From JAUWGC01 sp963753055 (GTDB lineage: Bacteria > Bacteroidota > Bacteroidia > Bacteroidales > B18-G4), in NCBI GenBank assembly GCA_963753055.1, contig CAVWAP010000001.1:248001-312000 (forward strand): DNA of 64,000 nt, read 5' to 3'. A model generated the notes under the pieces. That model had not been told where the DNA came from and did no database searches. It saw nothing but the letters and a program-made list of their open reading frames with translations. Positions 56,546 to 64,000 of the stretch are shown here, piece by piece. Within the stretch, counting starts at the first letter, position 1. Every line of letters begins with the position of its first letter. A program made the translations under genes and the position numbers.

Positions 56546-56681
56546 GTGGTCAGAAATACAGGTTATCTGGCCTATGTCAGAATGGTCTAGTGATTGATGT
56601 TTGTGGTACACTTAAGATTATAACAATCCCTTTGTAGAACGGTTAGCAAAATGTTTACCAGTAAATTCATAACTTTGATCT

Positions 56682-57083
56682 ATGGTATATCAAACCCTTG
56701 TAATATTAGGAATATTCATTCTTCTTTATGGCATTTTTTCAAAGCGCATTGAAATAACCGTCTTCAGTGGACCCGTAATAGCCCTAATTGTAGGATTGGT
56801 ATTCGGGCCTTTGCTATTGAACCTGTTTAATTGGAAAGTAAATGGTGAAGAATACAGGCTAATCGCTGAACTGGCCCTGGCCCTGGTGCTATTTACTGAT
56901 GCTTCTAAAGCCAATTTAAGCGTATTAAAAAAAAGTTATGCTCTGCCAACACGCCTCTTGCTAATCGGATTACCCTTAACCATTGTTTTTGGTATGATAT
57001 GCGGGTACCTGTTGTTTAATGGGTTTTCATGGATTGAAGTGGGGATACTTGCAACCATGCTGGCACCTGTAGGTCTTCAGCCT
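56682..57083 (+). pseudogene. Na+/H+ antiporter (NhaP/CPA1-like), truncated next to an IS element
   Basis: The frame has five helices typical of CPA1 antiporters (QTLVILGIFILLYGIFS, FSGPVIALIVGLVFGPLLL, RLIAELALALVLFTDASKANL, RLLLIGLPLTIVFGMICGYLLF, VGILATMLAP). The usual continuation after LAP (TDAALGxxV) is missing; the frame runs into the IS and stops at 57173. No 3' part of the gene is found after the IS, so the gene has lost about 60 percent of its length. Confidence 0.8.
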
Positions 57084-57150
57084 AACTCGGACACTAAGTT
57101 ACAAAAGTTAAAGTGTAGATTATTAACTTGTAACATAAAAATGACCGAGT

Positions 57151-57498
57151 ATGAAAAAACAATCCACAGTTGAAAGTAAGGTTCGTGAGATTAAAAGGGC
57201 CACCAAGAGAAAATTCTCAGCAGAAGAGAAGATCCGCATCGTTTTAGAAGTCTTGCGAGCGGAAGAAAGTTTAGCTTCCATCTGCCGCAGAGAAGGCATT
57301 CACCCCAACTTGTATTACAATTGGAGTAAAGAGTTCCTTGAGGCCGGTAAAAAGCGTTTAAACGGCGATATTCAACGGCAGGCAACCAGCAATGAGGTTG
57401 TAAACCTAAAAGAAGAGAACAATGAATTAAAACACATTGTAGCCGAACAAGCCCTGAAGATGCGGGCATATAAAAAAAATCTGATTGGTACCGTGTAA
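57151..57498 (+). CDS. IS3-family transposase OrfA
   Basis: 115 residues. Helix-turn-helix (KFSAEEKIRIVLEVLRAEESLASICRREGIHPNLYYNWSKEFLEAGKKRL) followed by a leucine-zipper-like coiled coil (EENNELKHIVAEQAL). It binds the terminal repeats. An A8 run at 57472-57479 near its end can shift ribosomes into the -1 frame, which is open from there through OrfB (KKSDWYRVSYPYMRR), giving the OrfAB transposase, the active form in this family. Confidence 0.9.
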   Translation: MKKQSTVESKVREIKRATKRKFSAEEKIRIVLEVLRAEESLASICRREGIHPNLYYNWSKEFLEAGKKRLNGDIQRQATSNEVVNLKEENNELKHIVAEQALKMRAYKKNLIGTV

Positions 57499-57509
57499 GC
57501 TATCCGTAT

Positions 57510-58490
57510 ATGCGCAGGAGTTTTAATGAAAAGCGAGAGATCATCCGCATTGTAGAACAATCGGAACTCAGTGTTAACAGAACCCTTGATGAGTTAGGTA
57601 TCAAGCGTAGCACCTTCTATGGATGGTATAAGCGATATTTGCAAGAGGGTGAAGTTGGTTTACAGCCACGCAAACCTGAACGCAGAGCATTCTGGAATCA
57701 GATTCCCGATGCAGAGAGGCAACAGGTTGTTGAAATTGCCCTGGACAAGCCTGAGTTGTCCTGCAGAGAGCTGGCTTGCTTTATTACCGATAAACAGAAA
57801 TGGTTTATAAGCGAGTCCAGCGTCTACCGGATTCTCAAGGCTCATAACCTGATAACTTCCCCAGCATTCATAGTCAACGAAGCAGCAGATGAGTTCAGAG
57901 ATAAGACCACCAGGATCCACCAGCAATGGCAGATTGATTTCACCTATTTAAAAGTTATTGGTTGGGGTTGGTATTACCTGGGAACGGTACTGGACGATTT
58001 TTCAAGATACATCGTTGCATGGGAACTAAGCCCTGAGATGAAGGCAGTTGACTCAGAGCAAGTAGTCGGGAAAGCATTACAAATTACCGGGTTGAAAAAA
58101 GAAAACCGGCCTCGATTATTAAGTGATAACGGACCCTGTTTTCGCTCCGGTGATTTCAAGAAATACCTTGAAGAGGAGGATGTTAAACAAATCTTTGGGG
58201 CTATATATCATCCTCAAACGCAAGGGAAAATAGAGCGTTATCATAGAACCATGAAAAACGTTGTTAAGCTTGAAAACTACTTTACCCCTGAGCAATTAAG
58301 AAATAGTCTTGAGGCTTTTGTTGATTATTATAACAATAGCAGGTATCACGAGTCTCTTGATAATCTCACACCTGCAGATGTATATTTTGGTAGAGGTGAA
58401 AAAATCCTTAAGGCAAGGAAAGAAACAAAGAGAAGGACTATTGCAATGAGAAGGAGAGGATATTTTCAGGAAAAAGCAGAGGCTATATAA
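57510..58490 (+). CDS. IS3-family transposase OrfB (DDE integrase)
   Basis: 326 residues from ATG 57510; the productive form is probably the -1 frameshift fusion with OrfA. HTH_29-like N-terminus (LSVNRTLDELGIKRSTFYGWYKRYLQ) and the rve catalytic core: first Asp in WQIDFTYLKV, second in RLLSDNGPCF, Glu in GKIERYHRTMKN. The C-terminus is typical (FVDYYNNSRYHESLDNLTPADVYFGR). All three catalytic residues are present, so the element is potentially active. Confidence 0.93.
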   Translation: MRRSFNEKREIIRIVEQSELSVNRTLDELGIKRSTFYGWYKRYLQEGEVGLQPRKPERRAFWNQIPDAERQQVVEIALDKPELSCRELACFITDKQKWFISESSVYRILKAHNLITSPAFIVNEAADEFRDKTTRIHQQWQIDFTYLKVIGWGWYYLGTVLDDFSRYIVAWELSPEMKAVDSEQVVGKALQITGLKKENRPRLLSDNGPCFRSGDFKKYLEEEDVKQIFGAIYHPQTQGKIERYHRTMKNVVKLENYFTPEQLRNSLEAFVDYYNNSRYHESLDNLTPADVYFGRGEKILKARKETKRRTIAMRRRGYFQEKAEAI

Positions 58491-58563
58491 TTGGAATCTA
58501 AATTGATATACTGTATATTTGAAATAGAAAGTACACTTTAGCAATTAACTAAAAACTGTCCGA

Positions 58564-58921
58564 ATTTATTTGAAGTCAAACACAGAAAGTTTTTTTTCTT
58601 GTGGATGGTATCTTGTTCCTGTGAAAGAAGTTGATTTGAAAAAAAGGAAACAATAAGAAAGAGGGGAAGTAATCGTATATACATTTATTTATTATTTGAT
58701 ACTACCCGTTCCGCTGCGTTTTGGGATTAACAATTTGATGATTTATACTGCTTACAAGATAGATTTTTTTTGTGAAATCCTGACTTATCAACCTAACCCT
58801 TTTTTCTTTTCCTCTCATATAAACATATGGACATCTGTTCTTTATTGACTGTTTGACAGTGATTTAATTCATTTTTTTCATTGATAATATCTATTTTATG
58901 ACTATATTGTAAAAAAATCAT
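58564..58921. other. Intergenic gap without recognised feature
   Basis: A/T-rich stretch of about 360 bp. I see no open frame longer than a few codons with homology, no hairpin terminator and no antiporter sequence. It may contain the promoter of the PstS-like gene. Confidence 0.5.
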
Positions 58922-59875
58922 ATGACCATGAGAACTTTATTTAAATATTCAATGATTTGCATTGCTTTATTGTGTGTGATTTCATGTGATAGCGGTAAGA
59001 GTAGCATGGTTGATAATTCAAAAGAGGATGAAGCAAAGGGCAAGCAAATAAGCATTTCCTGCGCTCCTCAACTGCAAAAAATCCTGTCGGCCTGGGTTAA
59101 AGATTTCAATCAGTCACATCCTCACCTCCAGGTATCAATTCAGGATAGCAATTCAGATTTCCTGCTTCTTTCTGAAAACCAGGTTCTTGAATTGAATGAC
59201 GAAGGTTCATGGAGGATTCCGGTAATGCGGGAGGGAATAATCCCCGTAATCTCAGACAAAAACCCTTATCAGGATATACTGCAGCAACAGGGGATCAGTA
59301 AGGAGAAGCTAAAAATGGTATTTACTGGAAAACAAATTAGATGGGGAGAGATATTGGGAACTGATGCCAGGGAGCGGGTCACTGTTTTTCTTCCTGATAG
59401 AAGCAGTGTCTGTAATAAAAAGTGGGCAGATTTTCTGGAAGTCAATGTCGAATTATTGGACGGCAAGAGATTTCAAAATAAGGAAACGCTGCATGATTCC
59501 ATTAAACAAAACCCATACATTATTGCGGTACTAAATGCATGTTGCGCTTACAATCCTGAAACAGGTGAAAGAGTGGAAGGCACCACAGCCCTTCCCATCG
59601 ATTTAAATAATAATGGGCGTATCGACAGAAATGAAGAAATCAGTGACGAGCTCTGTGATTTAGAACGGGCATTGTATCTTGGGCTTCATCCCTCAAAATT
59701 ATGTAGTTGCATTTTCCTGCAGGCTGCGCAAAAGCCTGTAAATGCTGAACAAATAATCTTCATTAAATGGATATTGACCGAAGGGCAGAAACATGTTGCT
59801 GATCATGGATACTCAAATATCAGGCATTCCATGGCCGTTAAAGCAATCCAGGAACTTGAAGATCAAATGAAATAG
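58922..59875 (+). CDS. PstS-like substrate-binding lipoprotein
   Basis: 317 residues. Lipoprotein signal peptide with lipobox VISC and then DSGKSS, not the acidic surface signal, so probably anchored on the periplasmic face. The chain fits the PBP-like phosphate-binding family (ISISCAPQLQKILSAWVKDFNQSHP; RIPVMREGIIPVISDKNPY; KLKMVFTGKQIRWGEI). It contains a perfect EF-hand calcium loop, DLNNNGRIDRNE (about residue 236). Many cysteines (NACCAY, CDLERALY, LCSC) are odd for this fold. No pstC/A/B genes are adjacent, so it may be a stand-alone binding or signalling protein. Confidence 0.78.
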   Translation: MTMRTLFKYSMICIALLCVISCDSGKSSMVDNSKEDEAKGKQISISCAPQLQKILSAWVKDFNQSHPHLQVSIQDSNSDFLLLSENQVLELNDEGSWRIPVMREGIIPVISDKNPYQDILQQQGISKEKLKMVFTGKQIRWGEILGTDARERVTVFLPDRSSVCNKKWADFLEVNVELLDGKRFQNKETLHDSIKQNPYIIAVLNACCAYNPETGERVEGTTALPIDLNNNGRIDRNEEISDELCDLERALYLGLHPSKLCSCIFLQAAQKPVNAEQIIFIKWILTEGQKHVADHGYSNIRHSMAVKAIQELEDQMK

Positions 59876-59886
59876 CCCCTCCTGTT

Positions 59887-59912
59887 AAAGGGATATCCCT
59901 TTTTAGATTTTT
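59887..59912 (+). terminator. Probable terminator of the PstS-like gene
   Basis: Stem AAAGGG / CCCTTT around ATAT followed by TTTAGATTTTTT, 12 bp after the stop codon. The stem is short, so confidence is moderate. Confidence 0.5.
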
Positions 59913-59913
59913 T

Positions 59914-59958
59914 GCGGAAAAGACTTATCCATGCAGCCCAAAGCAGGCGACGGGTGAT
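59914..59958. repeat. 45-bp dispersed repeat, copy 1
   Basis: GCGGAAAAGACTTATCC..CAAAGCAGG..GACGGGTGAT, 43 of 45 bases identical to 62745-62789, same orientation, both directly after genes. It is followed by a hairpin ATCCTGAC-TTTC-GTCAGGAT (59957-59976), a sequence type widely scattered in Bacteroidota genomes. Confidence 0.85.
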
Positions 59959-60078
59959 CCTGACTTTCGTCAGGATGACAAAATAATACCTCTTTCGGTA
60001 TCTGTGTTTTATAGTTTACAATATTTAATCTTATATAATTCCGAATGCCAATTGTAGGAAGAATGTATTTTTGCTCTC

Positions 60079-61128
60079 ATGATTTTGTTATTTGCATATC
60101 TTTTATTGGCCCTTCTTGTATCATTTCTTTGCTCAATTCTTGAGGCGGTTATCCTTAGTGTTACTTCATCTTTCATTGAAATTAGGATGAAAAGTAACAA
60201 GCCTTATATCAAATTGTTAAAGAAGTATAAAAATAATATAGACAGGCCACTGGCTGCTATACTCACACTGAATACTTTCGCCCATACTATTGGTGCAGCC
60301 GGAGTTGGTGCGCAGGCTCAGATTGTATGGGGAAATGAATATTTATCCATTGTTTCTGCGATCCTCACAATATTGATTCTTTTTTTATCAGAGATCATTC
60401 CGAAGACGATAGGTGCCAATTATTGGATGAGTTTGACCCCCTTCACAGCTTATACCCTGAAAGTGTTGTTGTTCATATTGTATCCATTTGTTATTATAAG
60501 TCAGGTAATCACTAAAGCAATCAATATCAAAGGAAGAAAAAGCGTGTTGAGTCGTGCAGATTTTGCTGCAATGGCTGAGATTGCTATGGATGAGGGGGTT
60601 ATTAGAAAAGGAGAATCTAAAATCATAAAAAATATTGCACGTTTTGATAAAATTAAGGCTAGGGATATCATGACACCACGAACAGTAATTTTTGCTGCAA
60701 ATGAAAATATATCATTAGGAGAGTTTTACAATTCTCACCCTTCAATTGCATTTTCCAGGATACCCATCTATAAAAACAATATTGATCAAATTTCGGGATA
60801 TGTTTTAAAAGATGACCTGTTAAATTACCTTATTGAAGGGAAAGTTGATACAAAACTGAATGCTATTTCCCGTAAATTACATATCATATATGTCAATTTG
60901 CCCATTCCTGAAATCTATTCAATTCTGACCAATTCTAATGAGCATATTGCACTTGTTGTTGATGAATACGGTGGTACCTCAGGTATTGTAACACTTGAGG
61001 ATATTATTGAAACAATCCTGGGGCTGGAGATTGTTGATGAAATGGATAAAACTGAAGACCTTCAAAAAGCAGCCCGTGAGAACTGGAAGAAAAGAGCAAA
61101 AGGAATGGGACTTGAATTTCAGGATTGA
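60079..61128 (+). CDS. CNNM/HlyC-CorC-type membrane protein (DUF21 + CBS)
   Basis: 349 residues. Four transmembrane segments in a DUF21 domain (ILLFAYLLLALLVSFLCSILEAVILS, residues 1-165, with SEIIPKTIGANYW as signature), then a pair of CBS motifs (DIMTPRTVIFAANENISLGEF; HIALVVDEYGGTSGIVTLEDIIETILGLEI). It lacks the C-terminal CorC_HlyC domain, ending soon after the second CBS. Members transport or sense divalent cations such as magnesium; the older name hemolysin is misleading. Confidence 0.9.
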   Translation: MILLFAYLLLALLVSFLCSILEAVILSVTSSFIEIRMKSNKPYIKLLKKYKNNIDRPLAAILTLNTFAHTIGAAGVGAQAQIVWGNEYLSIVSAILTILILFLSEIIPKTIGANYWMSLTPFTAYTLKVLLFILYPFVIISQVITKAINIKGRKSVLSRADFAAMAEIAMDEGVIRKGESKIIKNIARFDKIKARDIMTPRTVIFAANENISLGEFYNSHPSIAFSRIPIYKNNIDQISGYVLKDDLLNYLIEGKVDTKLNAISRKLHIIYVNLPIPEIYSILTNSNEHIALVVDEYGGTSGIVTLEDIIETILGLEIVDEMDKTEDLQKAARENWKKRAKGMGLEFQD

Positions 61129-61199
61129 TCACAGAAGCAATAATCTTAATGATCATTCCAATAACTTATTACTGAATATAAACTTGCTAAAAAGCAAAT

Positions 61200-62741
61200 A
61201 TGGATGTGAAAAAGAATAAATCTAAAATACTGGAGCGTGTGTTGAACTGGACGGAGAAGGCAGGAAATGCCCTTCCCCATCCTGCCACATTATTTGCTCT
61301 GTTTGCTCTTGCTGCACTACTGTTTTCAGCTCTTGGATACGCTTTAGGATGGTCGGCCATTCATCCTGCCACTAATGAGGTAATAACACCAGTTAACCTG
61401 TTATCACATGATGGGATTCATCGTATCCTGCTTGAGATGGTTGATAACTTTACTGGTTTCGCCCCACTGGGGATTGTACTGGTTGCCATGCTGGGTATCG
61501 GGATTGCAGAACAAAGTGGATTGATACAAACAATAATTCGCTTACTGGTGCTCAATTCACCTAAGCATCTATTAACTTTTGTATTAGTATTTACGGGTAT
61601 TTTATCAAATGTTGCTTCGGATGTTGGATACGTTTTATTAATTCCACTGGCCGGTGTTATATTTATTGCTGTTGACAGGCATCCGATTGCAGGCATGGCT
61701 GCTGCTTTTGCAGGTGTTTCTGGAGGGTTTAGCGCAAATCTGGTTCTTGGGACAGTGGATCCATTACTCGCAGGACTCTCGCAGGAAGCAGCCCAAATAC
61801 TTGATCCATCCTATGTAGTTAATCCAACTTCGAATTACTTTTTTATGGTGGCATCAACTTTTGTTATTGCATTTGCAGGAACATGGGTTACCGAAAAAAT
61901 AGTTGAACCAAGATTAGGAAATTATACCGGTAAATTGGATGAGAAAGAAAAATCATTCAATAAACTTACTGCCAAAGAGAAAAAGGGCCTCAGAAACTCA
62001 TTGATCGCATTTACTTTAATAATGATCATTACACTTATTGGTATTATCCCTGAAAACGGGTTTTTCCGGGGAACGGACGGAGGACTCCTTAGTTCACCAT
62101 TGATACGGGGTGTTGTTGCCATGCTATTTATTACAGCAGGGGCAATGGGGCTGGCATATGGTTTTACAACGGGGGCTTTCAAGAGTGATGAAGATGTTAT
62201 TAACGGGATGTCTTCATCCATGAAATCTCTTGCAACCTATATTGTACTGGTATTTTTTGCTGCACAATTTGTCGCATATTTTAAATGGAGCAATCTGGGA
62301 ATTATTATGGCAGTAAAGGGTGCCAATCTTTTGATGTCGGCAGATATTGGCCTGATCCCGCTAATGATATTGTTTGTTTTGCTGGCTGCTACCATAAATA
62401 TGTTGATGGGCAGTGCCTCTGCAAAGTGGGCGATTCTGGCACCAATATTTATTCCTATGTTTATGATCATGGGATATTCACCTGAACTGTCACAGGTGGT
62501 ATACCGGATTGGAGACAGTGTAACGAACGTTATCTCACCCATGATGAGCTTTTTTGCACTGATAATAGCCTTTGTGCAAAAGTATGAGCCAAAAGCTGGT
62601 ATCGGTACTATTATTGCAGCTATGGTTCCTTACTCGATTGCATTCTTATTTGTCTGGATCCTACTACTGGTAGTGTGGCTACTTATTGGCCTGCCTCTAG
62701 GTCCTGATGCAGGTATTCATTACATCATGCCAGGCGCCTAA
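61200..62741 (+). CDS. AbgT-family transporter
   Basis: 513 residues with about 11 transmembrane segments. The family imports p-aminobenzoyl-glutamate or, in some members, exports sulfonamides. Recognisable blocks are WTEKAGNALPHPATLFALFALAALLFSALG, APLGIVLVAMLGIGIAEQSGL, MAAAFAGVSGGFSANLVLGTVDPLLAGLSQEAAQ and MLMGSASAKWAILAPIFIPMFMIMGYSPELSQVVYRIGDSVTN. The start at 61200 (ATGGATGTGAAAAAG) is close to the end of the CNNM-like gene (72 bp) and may be in its transcript. Confidence 0.94.
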   Translation: MDVKKNKSKILERVLNWTEKAGNALPHPATLFALFALAALLFSALGYALGWSAIHPATNEVITPVNLLSHDGIHRILLEMVDNFTGFAPLGIVLVAMLGIGIAEQSGLIQTIIRLLVLNSPKHLLTFVLVFTGILSNVASDVGYVLLIPLAGVIFIAVDRHPIAGMAAAFAGVSGGFSANLVLGTVDPLLAGLSQEAAQILDPSYVVNPTSNYFFMVASTFVIAFAGTWVTEKIVEPRLGNYTGKLDEKEKSFNKLTAKEKKGLRNSLIAFTLIMIITLIGIIPENGFFRGTDGGLLSSPLIRGVVAMLFITAGAMGLAYGFTTGAFKSDEDVINGMSSSMKSLATYIVLVFFAAQFVAYFKWSNLGIIMAVKGANLLMSADIGLIPLMILFVLLAATINMLMGSASAKWAILAPIFIPMFMIMGYSPELSQVVYRIGDSVTNVISPMMSFFALIIAFVQKYEPKAGIGTIIAAMVPYSIAFLFVWILLLVVWLLIGLPLGPDAGIHYIMPGA

Positions 62742-62744
62742 GAA

Positions 62745-62789
62745 GCGGAAAAGACTTATCCATGCAACCCAAAGCAGGTGACGGGTGAT
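62745..62789. repeat. 45-bp dispersed repeat, copy 2
   Basis: Two mismatches to 59914-59958. It begins 4 bp after the AbgT stop codon. Confidence 0.85.
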
Positions 62790-62795
62790 GTGGAA

Positions 62796-62866
62796 GACAC
62801 ATCGTAAACTGTACATCGTAAACTGACATCGTAAACTGTACATTGTAAATTGTAAATTGTAAATTA
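62796..62866. repeat. Heptad tandem repeat (CATCGTA AACTGTA and AATTGTA units)
   Basis: 14-bp double units (CATCGTA + AACTGTA) three times, one with a base missing, then CATTGTA and AATTGTA twice. Overall period 7. It fills most of the gap between the AbgT gene and an AraC-type remnant. Confidence 0.85.
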
Positions 62867-62891
62867 TCCGGGGTGTGGCGCAGTCTGGAGT

Positions 62892-62984
62892 ATGGTTTGT
62901 ATCCGCTGCCAGATGATAATGAAGGCTGAGCTTGAAAAACCGGGACTACATTGCTTGCCTGCGACAATGGCATCTTGCTTTTAG
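62892..62984 (+). pseudogene. Remnant of an AraC-family regulator (metal-binding N-terminus)
   Basis: 31 codons from ATG 62892: MVCIRCQMIMKAELEKPGLH followed by an unrelated tail and a stop. It resembles the N-terminus of Bacteroidota AraC-type regulators that begin with a Cys-x-x-Cys segment (MVCxRCxMxVKxELEKLGL). No helix-turn-helix follows. The stretch up to the terminator at 63178 holds no other recognisable gene; a 72-residue frame there (62932-63150) lacks homology. Confidence 0.4.
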
Positions 62985-63177
62985 CACTTTTACATTCGGC
63001 AGAAATATGAACAATGATAGGATAGCAGAAACAGCTCTCAATGCTATGGCCTTTCTTACCAGTCATACACTTAATGATAATTACTTATCGATAAGCAGAA
63101 AGTTCATTGGCGTATTTAATATCTCATTTAACAGTGTTGCAGGCTTATGAGGAATTTCACGAATCAGATTAATGGCA

Positions 63178-63208
63178 AAAAAAAAGTCCTGCCATGAGCA
63201 GGACCTAA
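63178..63208 (-). terminator. Rho-independent terminator of the cold-shock gene
   Basis: On the minus strand: GTCCTGC-TCATG-GCAGGAC followed by nine T. A textbook terminator, starting about 28 bp after the csp stop codon. Confidence 0.9.
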
Positions 63209-63234
63209 AATTTTAAATGTTCATATATTGTAAA

Positions 63235-63426
<192 letters not shown>

Positions 63427-63617
63427 TTTATATTATATTAATTTACTGCAAGATACGCATTAATACCAGGCGCCCGACATTTAAGCTTTACATATTCTAA
63501 GTCATTCATTACAATCCTTTATCCATGGTAAAAAACAATCTGAACTATTTTTAAAATATATTGATAATTGATGTATATTTAGTAGGATTTAAGTTAATTC
63601 CATTCTTTGGAAATAAT

Positions 63618-64000
63618 ATGAGCCGCAAAAAAATTACGAATCAGCAAACAGAAAATTTGTGGTTTCCACTCGATAATGCCGCAAAAATATTTCCTGCAGT
63701 TATTACCGGTGAACTTACAGCTGTTTTCAGAATATCAGTTGTTTTAAAGAACAGGGTGAATATTCATAATTTGTTAATGGCCATTGATGCCATCAAGGAA
63801 AGATTTCCGTATTTCAATGTGCAGCTTAAAAAGGGATTTTTCTGGTTTTACCTTGAACACATCGATGTTAAAACCCCTGTTGTATTTGATCAACAGATAC
63901 CCTGCAGGAAATTCGCTAAAGGCGGCCTTTTATTTAGGATTCTGGCAGTTAAGAACAGGATAAGCATTGAATTCTCGCATATTTTAACAGACGGCTCCGG
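63618..64000 (+). CDS. Alcohol acetyltransferase/condensation-domain-like protein, 3' end outside window
   Basis: 128 residues visible from ATG 63618. It starts MSRKKITNQQTENLWFPLDN; the segment IEFSHILTDGSG resembles the HHxxxDG catalytic motif of condensation/wax-ester-synthase type acyltransferases (first His replaced, HILTDG). Such Bacteroidota proteins are usually annotated as alcohol acetyltransferase. The rest lies beyond the window. Confidence 0.7.
   Translation, partial: MSRKKITNQQTENLWFPLDNAAKIFPAVITGELTAVFRISVVLKNRVNIHNLLMAIDAIKERFPYFNVQLKKGFFWFYLEHIDVKTPVVFDQQIPCRKFAKGGLLFRILAVKNRISIEFSHILTDGS

Larger units (their letters stand above)
57087..58563 (+). mobile_element. IS3-family insertion sequence
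   Basis: Imperfect terminal inverted repeats: left TCGGACA...AAAGTGTA from 57087, right ending TGTCCGA at 58563, with about 30-bp arms that share TCGGACA and the AAAGTGTA block. Length about 1477 bp with orfA and orfB inside. No clear target-site duplication is seen (left flank CTAAC, right flank ATTTA), so the ends may have changed after insertion. Confidence 0.85.

Noticed and set aside
62725..63066. 113-residue minus-strand frame
   Set aside because: It reads through the 45-bp repeat and the heptad array; composition is repeat-derived, not protein-like.

Overview
The window looks like a chromosomal segment of a Bacteroidota bacterium, probably a Bacteroidia-type member. The evidence is type IX secretion (T9SS) C-terminal sorting domains, a TonB-dependent receptor with a carboxypeptidase-like N-terminal domain, a lipoprotein with a CKKDDDDD-type surface-export signal, one-piece FGAM synthase, HTCC/propeller-type hybrid sensors, and upstream elements of the TTG-19-TAnnTTTG promoter class. 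No rRNA, tRNA or CRISPR was found. Everything is judged by eye; no database search was possible.

Layout. 1-4.7 kb: two tandem paralogous T9SS-exported proteins, the first cut by the window edge. 4.8-11.7 kb: mostly housekeeping genes (O-methyltransferase-like protein, LolD-like ATPase, cobalamin adenosyltransferase, DUF2795 protein, rsmD, DUF3822, a GYD protein, an HsdR-N nuclease-like protein). 11.65-19.6 kb: a compact minus-strand operon for a class I lanthipeptide-type RiPP: LanC-like cyclase, split LanB dehydratase (two genes), C39-peptidase ABC exporter and HlyD adaptor. It has no visible precursor peptide and sits between the HsdR-N gene and holA. 19.7-31.5 kb: holA, a four-helix-bundle gene framed by inverted heptad repeats, an acyl-CoA synthetase, purL, a cation efflux transporter and trxB (both with single-base frameshifts), and an MscS-family channel. 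31.5-39 kb: a minus-strand sulfatase-associated region (outer-membrane proteins, small membrane proteins, an internally deleted HAD phosphatase pseudogene, an arylsulfatase, a secreted propeller-like protein, a truncated duplicate of one outer-membrane gene). 39-41.8 kb: a membrane-bound sigma-54 activator and a small membrane protein. 41.8-48 kb: a PhoR/PhoB-like pair (each with one frameshift), divergent from a surface lipoprotein and a TonB-dependent receptor; a TTAACA-type direct repeat with 11-bp period lies between them. 48-56.5 kb: a YwqK-like protein, a small regulatory-domain protein, then a signalling operon (two sensor kinases, a receiver protein and a receiver-adenylate cyclase) whose middle part is riddled with single-base indels. 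56.7-58.6 kb: a truncated Na+/H+ antiporter gene abutting a complete IS3-family element. 58.9-64 kb: a PstS-like lipoprotein, a CNNM-type CBS membrane protein, an AbgT transporter, an AraC-type remnant, a cold-shock protein and the start of an acyltransferase/condensation-like gene.

Three themes deserve attention. First, the lanthipeptide machinery has no local substrate. Second, short tandem heptad (once octad) repeats with different unit sequences occupy many intergenic gaps. Third, several genes carry isolated frameshifts, mostly one-base insertions, with a dense cluster at 51.2-55.5 kb; this could be gene decay or residual long-read error, and only read mapping can tell.
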